From an uncultured Prevotella sp. (GTDB lineage: Bacteria; Bacteroidota; Bacteroidia; Bacteroidales; Bacteroidaceae), in NCBI GenBank assembly GCA_944319815.1, contig CALUEX010000005.1, positions 1-64,000 on the forward strand: a stretch of DNA of 64,000 nt, read 5' to 3'. The notes under the pieces are model-generated. The model saw nothing but the letters and a program-made list of their open reading frames with translations. It was not told where the DNA came from and searched no databases. Every line of letters begins with the position of its first letter. The first letter of the stretch is position 1. The position numbers and the translations under genes were made by a program. This document shows positions 16,921 through 26,034 of this stretch, piece after piece.

Positions 16921-17500
16921 AAAAATTCATAACCGAGCCCTGCCCTGTCTAAATGCGGCGGCACAATCGCCCCGCCAGCCTGCGCCAACGGTTCGCGCAG
17001 GCTGGCATGACGGCAAGCAGGCAAGCGCCTGGCTATCAACGCCTTGCCAAAAGGCCGCAAATCGCATTGCAAGACGTGCCCTTTTACCGTGCGATTTGTG
17101 CCGTTTCGCATGACGATTTGTGGCCTTTTTCAACACGGCTTTACTGAGCCTATGCGCAAGGAGAATTACAGCGGACGCAAAAACAAGTTAGGCTTCAGAT
17201 GAAAGCCCAAGGCGGCCAAACAGCAAAATTAATGGAAGCAAGACTTGAATTTTTGCATTACATACGCAGCTTGCCAAATAAAAATTCGTAACTTTGCAAT
17301 CAACAATGGTCATGGGCACGAGCTTAATATGCCCAACAGAAGCAAAAAGTACCGACCATAACCAACTTGGCACACATACCTTACGAAGGTTCAACAAGGC
17401 TTAAACTTAATCTGGGACACACGGAACGGAAACTTGCACGCGGTTACCTTGGCTTAACGGACACGCCAAAAGCCAATGCATGAAAAACCGCCGTCATTAA
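16921..17500. repeat. Gene-free gap with an AAAGG/GGCC module (17035-17135)
   Basis: No plausible gene is present. At 17035-17135 lie words of the dispersed module family (CCAAAAGGCCGC, GACGTGCCCTTTT, TGTGGCCTTTTT) mixed with repeated CGATTTGTG/CGCAAATCG words. A TAACTTTG at 17289-17296 could be the -7 box for the restriction endonuclease gene, but it lacks a well placed TTTG and would give a leader of over 200 nt in which nothing else was recognised. Confidence 0.45.
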
Positions 17501-17527
17501 ATGATAATATTAAAATGTAACATACAA

Positions 17528-18331
17528 ATGACGAAAGAAGAATTTTTCAATCTTCTATCAGAAGAAGTCAAGACATATAAAACATATCTTGAAACCGACG
17601 GGCACGATTGGATTGTGAAGGGATTTGTTGACGTCAACAAGAACGTCTACACAATAACGAATGACACGAAAGTTGTTTCCAAGATTATAGAGATACTGCT
17701 CATTCCCAAGTTAGACAAATTCGCCAACGACAATGGATTGGTGATGGAATTGCCGTCAAAGCAAAACTTCTACCCTGATTTGACGTTCAAGGACAACTCT
17801 GGCAATCTTTTTGCAGTAGATTTTAAGTCAAGCTATTATTCGGGCGACAGCGTTAACGGCTTAACGCTTGGCTCGTATTGGGGATATTTCCGGGACAGGG
17901 ATACAGTGAAAAATATGGATTATACGTATAATTCGTATATTTCACACAACGTTTTGGGCATATTATACAAAAAAAGCGTTGCCGGCGGAAATGAAAAAAA
18001 CATATTCTCCATTGATGAATTGCCAATCATCCATTCTGTTATCGAGAATTTCATCTTCTTCGTGCAGCCTAAATGGAAAATTGCAAACGACATACCTGGA
18101 AGCGGAAATACGAGAAACATTGGCGGCATAACAAACATACAGGACTTAATAAGCGGGAACGGCCCTTTCTCGTCGTTAGGTGAAGATGTCTTTAATGATT
18201 ATTGGATGGGATACTTCAACAATGCAGATGCTAAAAACGCCGGTATCGGAGTGCCTAAATACCATAATCTGAAGACATACCAAGAATATCTTGAACAGCA
18301 AGCCGCAAAATTAGACAAACTAAAGAAATAA
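17528..18331 (+). CDS. EcoRV-type type II restriction endonuclease
   Basis: 267 residues from the ATG at 17528; an in-frame ATG at 17501 would add nine residues, but similarity to EcoRV begins with MTKEEFFNLL so I prefer the inner one. Shared with EcoRV: NDTKVVSKIIEIL (E55, cf. E45), NFYPDLTF (D84, cf. D74), FAVDFKSS (D98 and K100, cf. D90 and K92), and the DNA-recognition loop GSGNTRNIG against GSGNTTNIG. Conservation of that loop predicts blunt cutting in GATATC. The partner methylase starts 3 bp after the stop. The pair is visibly AT-richer than its neighbours, which suggests acquisition. No controller protein gene was found. Confidence 0.9.
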   Translation: MTKEEFFNLLSEEVKTYKTYLETDGHDWIVKGFVDVNKNVYTITNDTKVVSKIIEILLIPKLDKFANDNGLVMELPSKQNFYPDLTFKDNSGNLFAVDFKSSYYSGDSVNGLTLGSYWGYFRDRDTVKNMDYTYNSYISHNVLGILYKKSVAGGNEKNIFSIDELPIIHSVIENFIFFVQPKWKIANDIPGSGNTRNIGGITNIQDLISGNGPFSSLGEDVFNDYWMGYFNNADAKNAGIGVPKYHNLKTYQEYLEQQAAKLDKLKK

Positions 18332-18334
18332 ACC

Positions 18335-19288
18335 ATGCCGACCATTATACCTCCGATAAAATCACAAGGAATAAAGACAAAACTTGTCCCTTGGATAAAC
18401 GACATAATACTTCGCTCAGGAATAGATATTGCAAGGGCGAATTGGATAGAACCGTTCTTCGGCACGGGAGTTGTAGGGATAAATTCTCCGCTTAAGGGGA
18501 ATTTTGTTGTAGGCGACACCAATCCGCACATCATAAATTTCTACAATAGGATATTAAAGGGTGAAATAACCCCAACGAATATGCGCACATACCTTGAGCA
18601 TGAAGCCAAGAAACTTTCTGCAGCCGACGAAAAAGGTTATGCGTATTATCGCGAGATAAAAGACAGGTTTAACAGCCTTCATTCACCATTTGATTTCATA
18701 TTCTTGTCAAGAGCTGGCTTCAACGGTATGATGCGTTTCAACCGTAAAGGCGAATGGAACGTGCCGTTTTGCAAGAAACCTAACAGGTTCTCACCGGCTT
18801 ACATCACAAAAATCTGCAACCAAGTGTATGCGGTTCAGCGCATAATACTGGAGAAAAAATGGGAATTTATCAACCAAGGCTTCACCGAAACAATAAAAAG
18901 AGCAAGGAAAGGAGACTTGATTTATTGTGACCCTCCGTATTTCGGAAGGTACGTTGACTATTACAATGGATGGACAGAAAGAGACGAGCAAGACCTGTTT
19001 GAGGCTTTATCCAATACGGAAGCCAACTTCATTTTATCCACATGGCACCATAACGAGTTTCGCTCGAACGAAATGCTCACACGCTATTGGGGCAGGTTTA
19101 ACGTATTGACTAAAGAGCATTTTTATCATGGAGGCGCACATATCGAAAACAGGCATAGCATGATTGAAGCCTTGGTATTCAACTTTGAACTGACAGACGT
19201 ATCCCTATCCAGGACGAAACGGGTAATCCAATACGACCTATTCAGCAACAAGCCACAAGAAAAACCAGTTTCGACAACCGTATATTGA
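18335..19288 (+). CDS. DNA adenine methyltransferase, M.EcoRV/Dam type
   Basis: 317 residues. Alpha-class N6-adenine methylase of the Dam group: AdoMet motif I as IEPFFGTGVVGIN (about 39-51), VGDTNPHIINFYN next, SRAGFNGMMRFN in the middle and the catalytic DPPY in DLIYCDPPYFGRY (about 193-205). It should protect the host by methylating an adenine of the site cut by the adjacent EcoRV-like enzyme, predicted GATATC. It is 3 bp downstream of the nuclease gene, so nuclease and methylase come from one message, with nuclease first. Confidence 0.93.
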   Translation: MPTIIPPIKSQGIKTKLVPWINDIILRSGIDIARANWIEPFFGTGVVGINSPLKGNFVVGDTNPHIINFYNRILKGEITPTNMRTYLEHEAKKLSAADEKGYAYYREIKDRFNSLHSPFDFIFLSRAGFNGMMRFNRKGEWNVPFCKKPNRFSPAYITKICNQVYAVQRIILEKKWEFINQGFTETIKRARKGDLIYCDPPYFGRYVDYYNGWTERDEQDLFEALSNTEANFILSTWHHNEFRSNEMLTRYWGRFNVLTKEHFYHGGAHIENRHSMIEALVFNFELTDVSLSRTKRVIQYDLFSNKPQEKPVSTTVY

Positions 19289-19401
19289 TTTCAAGACTTT
19301 CGCCAGACCGAAACAATAAAGACTCAAACGTTACGGAATTAGCCAAGCGCACATACATTAAAATATAAGCGAAGAACATACTCTATTTCAAAAATAAAAT
19401 G

Positions 19402-19409
19402 TAATTTTG
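19402..19409 (+). promoter_or_regulatory. -7 box of the mltG promoter
   Basis: TAATTTTG fits TAnnTTTG; start expected near 19415, about 14 nt before the mltG ATG. The -33 element is not clear. Confidence 0.5.
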
Positions 19410-19428
19410 CGCACAAAATAATGTCAAT

Positions 19429-20454
19429 ATGAAAAAAATAAGCTCAAGGAAATTTATCATTCCAGCCGTGGCTTGCCTCGCCGTGATAATTTTCTTATGC
19501 TATTACTACTTTTTCACGGCAATGACCAACGGTGGCGGCAGCCGCTTCGTCTATATCGACGAGGACGACAACATCGACTCCGTTTACGCCCAGCTTGACA
19601 CCATGTCGTCACGTCACGCCTTGGCGGGCTTCAAGACATTGGTGAGACATAGCTCCTATGAAGACAACATACGCACGGGGCGCTATGAGATTGAGGAAGG
19701 CAACAGCGCATTCACCGTGTTCAGGAAGCTGAAGAACGGCTTGCAGTCATCGGTCAGGCTGACCATCCCGAGCGTGCGCACTGCCGACAAGCTGGCCGGT
19801 GCTCTGTCGAAGAAACTGATGGCTGACAGCGCCGCCATATACGCCGCCCTTACCGACTCGGCCACTTGTGCCAAGTATGGCTATCGGCCGGAGACGATGC
19901 TGTGTATGTTCATCCCGAACACTTACGAGGTATATTGGAATACGTCTATCGGCAAGTTGCTCGACAAGATGGCCGACGAAAGCAAGAAGTTCTGGAACTT
20001 CGAGCGCACGCAGAAGGCCAAGGCGATGGGCTTCACCAAGGAGGAAGTCATCACCCTGGCAAGCATCGTTGACGAGGAGACGGCCAACGACGCCGAAAAA
20101 CCAATGGTTGCCGGGATGTACTTCAACCGCCTGAAAAAGGATATGCCACTCCAGGCTGACCCCACAATCAAGTTCGCCCTGAAGGATTTTGACATTCGAC
20201 GCATATACCACAATATGCTGAATGTCAACAGCCCGTACAACACTTACAAGAACACGGGCCTTCCGCCGGGGCCAATCAGGATACCGACGGTAGCCGGCAT
20301 CGACGCCGTGCTCAACCACGTACACCATAATTATTTATATATGTGCGCCAAAGAGGACTTCAGCGGCACGCACAACTTTGCCGAGACTTACCAAGAGCAC
20401 CTGCAAAACGCCGCGAAATACTCGGCCGCGCTGAACAAGAGAGGAATAAAATAA
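19429..20454 (+). CDS. mltG: Endolytic murein transglycosylase MltG (YceG-like)
   Basis: 341 residues. One N-terminal membrane anchor (FIIPAVACLAVIIFLCYYYFF), then the LysM-like region and the YceG catalytic domain. The hallmark ASIVDEETA (211-219) carries the catalytic Glu, by alignment with ASIVEKET most likely E217; MYFNRLKKDMPLQADPT and SPYNTYKNTGLPPGPI are also invariant family segments. It cuts nascent glycan strands and so sets their length. It lies after the restriction-modification pair and is followed by glnS. Confidence 0.95.
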   Translation: MKKISSRKFIIPAVACLAVIIFLCYYYFFTAMTNGGGSRFVYIDEDDNIDSVYAQLDTMSSRHALAGFKTLVRHSSYEDNIRTGRYEIEEGNSAFTVFRKLKNGLQSSVRLTIPSVRTADKLAGALSKKLMADSAAIYAALTDSATCAKYGYRPETMLCMFIPNTYEVYWNTSIGKLLDKMADESKKFWNFERTQKAKAMGFTKEEVITLASIVDEETANDAEKPMVAGMYFNRLKKDMPLQADPTIKFALKDFDIRRIYHNMLNVNSPYNTYKNTGLPPGPIRIPTVAGIDAVLNHVHHNYLYMCAKEDFSGTHNFAETYQEHLQNAAKYSAALNKRGIK

Positions 20455-20455
20455 A

Positions 20456-20530
20456 GCAGACAAGAAACGAGGGACGAGCAGACAAGAAACAGGGTAAACA
20501 TCATTGCAAACTTGCATCTTGTCACTTGTC
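20456..20530 (+). repeat. Degenerate GACAAG-word array between mltG and glnS
   Basis: Repeats of GACAAGAAACGAG-like words (twice as CAGACAAGAAAC) are followed by CTTGTCACTTGTCAACTC, the inverse word. A related tract, with GACAAGTTGACAAGTAACAAG-like sequence, lies at 39712-39765. Confidence 0.5.
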
Positions 20531-20554
20531 AACTCAAAAAAACATAAAAGGAAC

Positions 20555-22267
20555 ATGACAACGGAAGTAAAGAATGAAGAGGAAAAAAAGAGCCTCAGCT
20601 TTGTAGAGCAAATAGTAGAGAAAGACCTGGCCGACGGCAAGAACGGCGGACGAATACAGACACGCTTCCCGCCGGAACCTAACGGATACCTCCACATCGG
20701 GCACGCAAAGGCCATCTGCATGGACTTCGGCGTGGCCGAAAACTACGGCGGGGTGTGCAACCTGCGTTTCGACGACACCAACCCGAGCAAGGAGGACACC
20801 GAATATGTTGACTCCATACTGAACGACATCCAGTGGCTTGGCTTCCATTGGGCCAACGTCTACTACGCTTCAGACTACTTCCAGCAGCTGTGGGACTTCG
20901 CCGAATGGATGATTAAGCAGGGCATGGCTTACGTTGACGAACAGACCAGCGAGCAAATCGCAGAGCAGAAGGGAACTCCGACACAGCCGGGAACGCCCTC
21001 GCCATACCGCGACAGGCCCGTGGAAGAGAGCCTTGAACTGTTCCACAAGATGAACACTCCGGAGGCTGAGGAAGGCTCGATGGTACTGCGTGCAAAACTG
21101 GACATGGCCAACCCCAATATGCACTTCCGCGACCCAATCATGTATCGCATAATACATACGCCCCACCATCGTACCGGAACCAAGTGGAACGCTTACCCGA
21201 TGTATGACTTCGCCCACGGGCAGAGCGACTATTTCGAGGGCGTAACCCACTCAATCTGCACGCTTGAGTTCGTCCCCCACCGTCCGCTGTACGACAAGTT
21301 CATCGACGAGCTGAAGACCTATAAGGGCGAAGGTGACAACCTTGGCGACTTCCGCCCGAGGCAGATAGAGTTCAACCGTCTCAATCTCACCTACACCGTG
21401 ATGAGCAAGCGCAAGCTGCACGCGCTGGTGGACGAGGGCAAAGTGAACGGATGGGACGACCCCCGTATGCCCACCCTGTGCGGTATGCGCCGCCGCGGAT
21501 ACTCGCCTGAAAGCATCAAGAACTTCATAAAGAGCATCGGATACACCAAGTTTGACGCACTTAACGACATGGCCCTGCTTGAAGCCGCCGTGCGCGAAGA
21601 CCTTAACAAGCGTGCCATCAGGGTGTCGGCCGTGCTCAATCCCGTAAAGCTCGTTATCACGAACTACCCTGACGGACAGACCGAGGAAATGGAAGCTGTG
21701 AACAACCCGGAGAACGAGGCTGACGGAACGCACACAATAACGTTCAGCAAGAACCTATGGATAGAGCGCGACGACTTCATGGAAGATGCCCCGAAAAAGT
21801 TTTTCCGCATGACCCCAGGACGCGAAGTGCGCCTGAAAAATGCCTATATAATAAAATGTACAGGCTGCACGAAAGACGAAAACGGCAACATTGTTGAGAT
21901 ACAGGCAGAATATGACCCTGCAAGCAAAAGCGGCATGGAGGGTGCCAACCGCAAGGTAAAAGGCACGCTGCACTGGGTAAGTGCTGACCACTGCAAGAAA
22001 GCCGAAGTGAGGATTTACGACCGTCTGTTCAACGTCGAGAACCCGTCAGCCGACGAGCGGGACTTCAGGGAACTGCTAAATCCCGATTCGTTGACAATCA
22101 TGGACAACTGCTACGTAGAGAACTACGCCGCAGATAAACACCCCGGAGAGTACCTGCAATTCCAACGCATAGGTTATTTCATGGCCGACCTCGATTCTTC
22201 ATCCGACAAACTCGTGTTCAACAAGACCGTCGGACTGAAAGATACATGGTCTAAGATAAACAAATAA
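20555..22267 (+). CDS. glnS: Glutaminyl-tRNA synthetase
   Basis: 570 residues from the ATG at 20555, preceded by AAAAGGAAC. An in-frame ATG at 20504 would place 17 unrelated residues in front and lies inside repeat sequence, so it is rejected. Class I synthetase: HIGH motif in PPEPNGYLHIGHAK (47-50) and KMSKS-type VMSKRK near 283. The usual GlnRS anticodon-binding beta-barrel follows from about 340. Presence of GlnRS means Gln-tRNA is charged directly. Confidence 0.96.
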   Translation: MTTEVKNEEEKKSLSFVEQIVEKDLADGKNGGRIQTRFPPEPNGYLHIGHAKAICMDFGVAENYGGVCNLRFDDTNPSKEDTEYVDSILNDIQWLGFHWANVYYASDYFQQLWDFAEWMIKQGMAYVDEQTSEQIAEQKGTPTQPGTPSPYRDRPVEESLELFHKMNTPEAEEGSMVLRAKLDMANPNMHFRDPIMYRIIHTPHHRTGTKWNAYPMYDFAHGQSDYFEGVTHSICTLEFVPHRPLYDKFIDELKTYKGEGDNLGDFRPRQIEFNRLNLTYTVMSKRKLHALVDEGKVNGWDDPRMPTLCGMRRRGYSPESIKNFIKSIGYTKFDALNDMALLEAAVREDLNKRAIRVSAVLNPVKLVITNYPDGQTEEMEAVNNPENEADGTHTITFSKNLWIERDDFMEDAPKKFFRMTPGREVRLKNAYIIKCTGCTKDENGNIVEIQAEYDPASKSGMEGANRKVKGTLHWVSADHCKKAEVRIYDRLFNVENPSADERDFRELLNPDSLTIMDNCYVENYAADKHPGEYLQFQRIGYFMADLDSSSDKLVFNKTVGLKDTWSKINK

Positions 22268-22283
22268 GGCCAACCACCATGCG

Positions 22284-22321
22284 ATTAAGGAGCCAAGCGG
22301 ATTGTTGCTTGGCTCCTTAAT
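22284..22321 (+). terminator. Terminator after glnS
   Basis: Perfect 15-bp stem ATTAAGGAGCCAAGC/GCTTGGCTCCTTAAT with an 8-nt loop, 16 nt after the glnS stop. There is no long T run, but the stem is strong. Confidence 0.7.
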
Positions 22322-22352
22322 TGCCATTGCATCAACCTGAAACAGAACGAAA

Positions 22353-23786
22353 ATGTCATACAATTCTGAAGATTATTTCTTGTCAAACGATTTCAAGACC
22401 TTACTTAAACGGTTCGAGGAAGCCGAGAATGAAGGTCGATTTGCAATGCTCGACCCTGACGAGCTTGTTGACATTGCCGAGTATTATTACAACAACGGCA
22501 AGGCCGACAAAGCTGACGAAATAATCGAAAGAACCCTCTCGGTGTATCCAGGAAGTGCCGCCCCGCTATTGTTCAAGGCGCGGCTGGCTCTTATCGAGGA
22601 TAAAGACACGGCAAAAGCTGAATACTTCACCGAAATGATTGAAGACAAGACGGACAATGAATACTTCTACATGAAAGCCGAAATCTTGCTATACCAAGGC
22701 AAGACAGAAGAAGCCGATGCATACTTAAAAGAAAAATTTGACGAGACAGACGAAGAGGATAAAGACTATTTCGCCATTGATTCCGCAGCCCTGTTCATAG
22801 ACTATGATGCGATAGGGACTGCCGAGAAATGGCTGAAACTCAGTGAAGACACCGACTCGATTGACTACAAGGAACAGGCGGCCCGCATCTGTCTTGAAAA
22901 CGGCGAGTACGAAAAGAGCAAAAAACTTTACAACGAACTGATTGACAACGACCCGTTTTCGACACAATACTGGAACTCCCTGGCCTCGTCGCAGTTCTTC
23001 AGTAACAACATAGAAGAATCCATCCAGAGCAGTGAATACTCAATAGCAATAAACCCGAACAACACTGCAGCACTGCTCAACAAGGCAAACGGCCTGTACA
23101 ATCTCGGAAACTACAAAGAGGCGTTAGTGTATTACAAAAGATACAACAAGCTGTGCCCAAACGATGAAAACGGTGAAATGTTGGTGGGATTTTGCTGTCT
23201 GCTCTTAGAAAATTACGAAGAAGCCATTGAGCATCTCAGAAAAGCCGAGAAGCTGTCAGAGCCGCAATCACCAAGCCTCATCGACATATACAAAGACTGG
23301 GCGTTCGCATTGTGCAGAATTGGAAGAATTGAAGAATGCATGGCCGTACTTGACAAGACAAACCTACTTGACTGCGACCACGACGAAATCCTCATCTACC
23401 GCGGTTGCCTGCTTGCAGGAAGTGGCTACCATACTGAAGCCAGGCGACTTTTCCTGAAAGCGCTCAAAAGGTCTGGATATTCACCAAATACATTCACGAA
23501 AATCGCCATAACCGTCTATGAAAGCGGCGACCCGGCTTTCGCTTACAGCATATTCAAGAATATGTATGGCTTCTATAAACATTGGACCGATGGCTATGCC
23601 TACTTTGCCGCGTGCTGTTACGACCTTGGCAAAACGAACGAATTTCTACAAAGTCTTGACTCCGCAGCCAAATATTCACCAAAAGAGCTGAAGTTCCTTA
23701 TCGGGAAACTTTTTCCTGAAGGAATGGAACCCAAAGACTACTACAAATATATGGTTGACAAAATAAAGAGAGACGGAAAGATTTAG
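22353..23786 (+). CDS. Cytoplasmic TPR-repeat protein
   Basis: 477 residues without a signal peptide or membrane segment. Helical repeats run through most of the length, clearest at ELVDIAEYYYNNGKADKADE (about 37-56), ARICLENGEYEKSKKLYNEL, ALLNKANGLYNLGNYKEALV and MLVGFCCLLLENYEEAIEHL. It is strongly acidic. This looks like a scaffold or adaptor protein; no partner is visible in the neighbourhood, since glnS ends with its own terminator and the next gene is convergent. Confidence 0.88.
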   Translation: MSYNSEDYFLSNDFKTLLKRFEEAENEGRFAMLDPDELVDIAEYYYNNGKADKADEIIERTLSVYPGSAAPLLFKARLALIEDKDTAKAEYFTEMIEDKTDNEYFYMKAEILLYQGKTEEADAYLKEKFDETDEEDKDYFAIDSAALFIDYDAIGTAEKWLKLSEDTDSIDYKEQAARICLENGEYEKSKKLYNELIDNDPFSTQYWNSLASSQFFSNNIEESIQSSEYSIAINPNNTAALLNKANGLYNLGNYKEALVYYKRYNKLCPNDENGEMLVGFCCLLLENYEEAIEHLRKAEKLSEPQSPSLIDIYKDWAFALCRIGRIEECMAVLDKTNLLDCDHDEILIYRGCLLAGSGYHTEARRLFLKALKRSGYSPNTFTKIAITVYESGDPAFAYSIFKNMYGFYKHWTDGYAYFAACCYDLGKTNEFLQSLDSAAKYSPKELKFLIGKLFPEGMEPKDYYKYMVDKIKRDGKI

Positions 23787-23873
23787 AGCTTTCGTTTTAT
23801 AAACGCTACACTTATAACACACATCCACAAATACGCTCCTGCCGCCACAATGAAAGTCGATAGGAAACAAGAA

Positions 23874-23929
23874 CAAAAAACTTTCGTCTTCTGCCTAAAC
23901 CGTTTGTCAGTTTGCGCAGAAGGCGAAAG
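23874..23929 (-). terminator. Terminator of dedA-like gene
   Basis: Arms at 23881-23894 and 23916-23929 (CTTTCGTCTTCTGC and GCAGAAGGCGAAAG, one G-T pair). On the minus strand the stem is followed by TTTTTTG (23880-23874), so it is an intrinsic terminator for the gene at 23978-24619; on the plus strand it may also stop the TPR transcript. Confidence 0.75.
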
Positions 23930-23977
23930 ACTAAAGATTAAGCGCTGTAGCCTCGACAACGCACAGGCTTAAAACGC

Positions 23978-24619
23978 CTATTTCTTTTTCTTCAAGCCCT
24001 TGTAAACCAATATACCAACAACTATTACAGCCAAGGCCAAGAGCACGTATCCGATTTCGTGGCTGTATTGAGTAGCCAGTTCATATACCTTTTGGGTATC
24101 TACATCCGGGAAAGACAGGTATATCAAATAACCGATAAATGCAAGCACACAGTTCCACACACCTGCGCCCAAGGTTGTGTAAAGGAGGAAATGGTCCATC
24201 CTCATTCCCGCAAGACCTGCCGGGATACTGATAAGCTGACGGACGGCTGGGATGAGACGCCCGAAGAACGTGGATGCAGCTCCATGGTCGCGGAAATACT
24301 GTTCGGCACGCTCAACGCTTTGGCGGTCAATCAAGCACATATGCCCGATGCGGCTGTCTGCAAACTTATAAACCACGGGGCGGCCAAGCCACTTGGCAAG
24401 ATAGTAATTGAACAACGCCCCAATATCGGCCCCGATTGTAGCAAAGATTACCACAAGAAAGATGTTCATCTCGCCATCAACCATCGATTTCCATGCTGCA
24501 GGCGGCACAATGACTTCTGACGGGAAAGGGATAAACGAGCTCTCTATGGCCATGAAAATCACGACCACCCAATAGTCCAGGTTCTCAAGAACCCACTTTA
24601 TTAATTCTGCTGAATCCAT
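23978..24619 (-). CDS. DedA-family (SNARE-associated) membrane protein
   Basis: 213 residues with about five membrane segments. Family marks are ESSFIPFPSEVIVPP (about 26-40), GADIGALFNYYLAKWLGRP, and the FGRLIPAVRQLISIPAG segment (about 117-133) with its two key arginines. DedA proteins act as lipid flippases or keep proton motive force; UptA-type members recycle undecaprenyl phosphate. Which lipid is moved here is unknown. The C-terminus is a Lys-rich tail (GLKKKK). Confidence 0.92.
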   Translation of the reverse strand: MDSAELIKWVLENLDYWVVVIFMAIESSFIPFPSEVIVPPAAWKSMVDGEMNIFLVVIFATIGADIGALFNYYLAKWLGRPVVYKFADSRIGHMCLIDRQSVERAEQYFRDHGAASTFFGRLIPAVRQLISIPAGLAGMRMDHFLLYTTLGAGVWNCVLAFIGYLIYLSFPDVDTQKVYELATQYSHEIGYVLLALAVIVVGILVYKGLKKKK

Positions 24620-24650
24620 TAAGACTGATAATATTATTTAAAATCCGGCA

Positions 24651-24658
24651 CAAAGATA
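24651..24658 (-). promoter_or_regulatory. -7 box of the dedA-like gene
   Basis: TATCTTTG on the minus strand; start expected near 24645, about 26 nt before the ATG. No clear TTTG at -33. Confidence 0.5.
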
Positions 24659-24767
24659 CGCACTTATTGCCGAAGAAACGAATAATACGCCACTTAAAAA
24701 CATTAAATATGCCACAACCACCCATGAATATTGCGCAGCGAAAAGCAACGGCCAAACGGTTTGACGC

Positions 24768-25340
24768 CTAAAACGCGCACAGTTCCTCGTATATGCGCTG
24801 CACTGGCAAGCCCATGACGTTAAAGTAACTGCCGCGAATGGAAGTGACGCCGACATAACCAATCCACTCTTGGATGCCGTATGCGCCAGCCTTGTCGAGA
24901 GGTTTGTAACGGTCAACGTAATAGTCTATTTCACTGTCTGACAGCTCCTTGAACGTCACGTCGGTCACAACGGAAAACTTCCTTTGCTTGTCGCGCGACG
25001 TAAGGCACACGCCCGTCACCACCTGGTGTGTCTTCCCGCTGAGAAGCCTCAGCATCCGGCGGGCATCGTCAAGCCCCGTCGGCTTGCCAAGCACACTGTC
25101 ACCCAAGACTACAACCGTGTCGGCCGTTATGACGAGAACGTCTGGCGCAAGCCCATCCCTGTAGGCCTCGGCTTTCTCGGAAGCGATATATTCGGCTATG
25201 TCCATGACGGGCAAGCCCGGCGGGTAAGCCTCGCTTACGCCATTGATTACATACACGTCAAAGTCAATGTCGAGCCCTGCAAGGAGTTCTTTTCGCCTCG
25301 GGCTGTTGCTGCTTAATATTATATGGTATTTCGTTTTCAT
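24768..25340 (-). CDS. maf: Maf-family nucleoside triphosphate pyrophosphatase
   Basis: 190 residues. Motif SSNSPRRKELLAGL at 10-23 and catalytic Asp D74 in LVITADTVVVLG, with GKPTGLDDARRML and KAGAYGIQEW further on, are those of the Maf fold. Relatives hydrolyse dTTP, UTP and modified nucleotides and are linked to septum control. The order kdsC then maf on the same strand is common in Bacteroidales as I recall, but a 172-bp gap separates them here. That gap holds only an 8-bp inverted repeat (CATGAATG/CATTCATG, 25473-25501). Confidence 0.93.
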   Translation of the reverse strand: MKTKYHIILSSNSPRRKELLAGLDIDFDVYVINGVSEAYPPGLPVMDIAEYIASEKAEAYRDGLAPDVLVITADTVVVLGDSVLGKPTGLDDARRMLRLLSGKTHQVVTGVCLTSRDKQRKFSVVTDVTFKELSDSEIDYYVDRYKPLDKAGAYGIQEWIGYVGVTSIRGSYFNVMGLPVQRIYEELCAF

Positions 25341-25512
25341 CTACTCACATTATTATATGAATGCCCGCAACCGCCATACAACGCCAATCGCACACATAAG
25401 CCTACAAGGCAAACGTCTTTAACTACTTGGCGACCGCTGGGAGCCATAACTACCTTAACTACTTTAATTACCCATGAATGGAAGCCTTGCTGACATTCAT
25501 GACTTATTTACT

Positions 25513-26031
25513 TCACCACCCGAAGGCTTCGTTGTCACTAAGCCATTTACCCTGCGCACGGAGCACCTGCTCCAAAACGTCGCGCCCGCAACCACGACCG
25601 CCGGGCACGTGGCTGACATACCTGCTAACGGCCTTGATGTCCGGACAAGCGTCAGACGGGCAGCAAGGGCAGCCGCAACGGCACATGATTTCATAGTCAG
25701 GAATGTCGTCGCCCATGTAAATCACCTCCTCCTCGGCCAGCCCATACTTGGCAAGGAAGCTCTCGTAATCGCGGATTTTCACGGAGCTGCCCATTATTAT
25801 GTCCTCAACGCCGAGATGCTCATAACGCAAACGGACACTCTCCGTGATGCCGCCGGTCAATATCGCTATGCGCAGTCCTGACTTGCAGGCCAACTGTATG
25901 GCGTAGCCATCCTTTATGTTAACTGTGCGCATAGGCTCTCCTGACGGGTGCAACGGTATTGTCTCCTCGCTCAACACTCCGTCTACGTCGAAAACCACGG
26001 CGCGGATTTTGCTCAAGTCGTAATTTATCAT
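25513..26031 (-). CDS. kdsC: KDO 8-phosphate phosphatase (HAD family)
   Basis: 172 residues, the short cap-less C0 type HAD fold. Nucleophile and acid D15 and D17 in [11 protein letters not shown], motif II in ILTGG and motif IV in [12 protein letters not shown]. It removes phosphate from KDO 8-P to give KDO for lipid A. The C-terminal [14 protein letters not shown] segment is also typical. It starts 3 bp after the stop of the DUF2520-like gene, so both are co-translated. Four cysteines in a CRCGCPCC run near residue 117 are unusual for this enzyme. Confidence 0.92.
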   Translation of the reverse strand: MINYDLSKIRAVVFDVDGVLSEETIPLHPSGEPMRTVNIKDGYAIQLACKSGLRIAILTGGITESVRLRYEHLGVEDIIMGSSVKIRDYESFLAKYGLAEEEVIYMGDDIPDYEIMCRCGCPCCPSDACPDIKAVSRYVSHVPGGRGCGRDVLEQVLRAQGKWLSDNEAFGW

Positions 26032-26034
26032 AGG

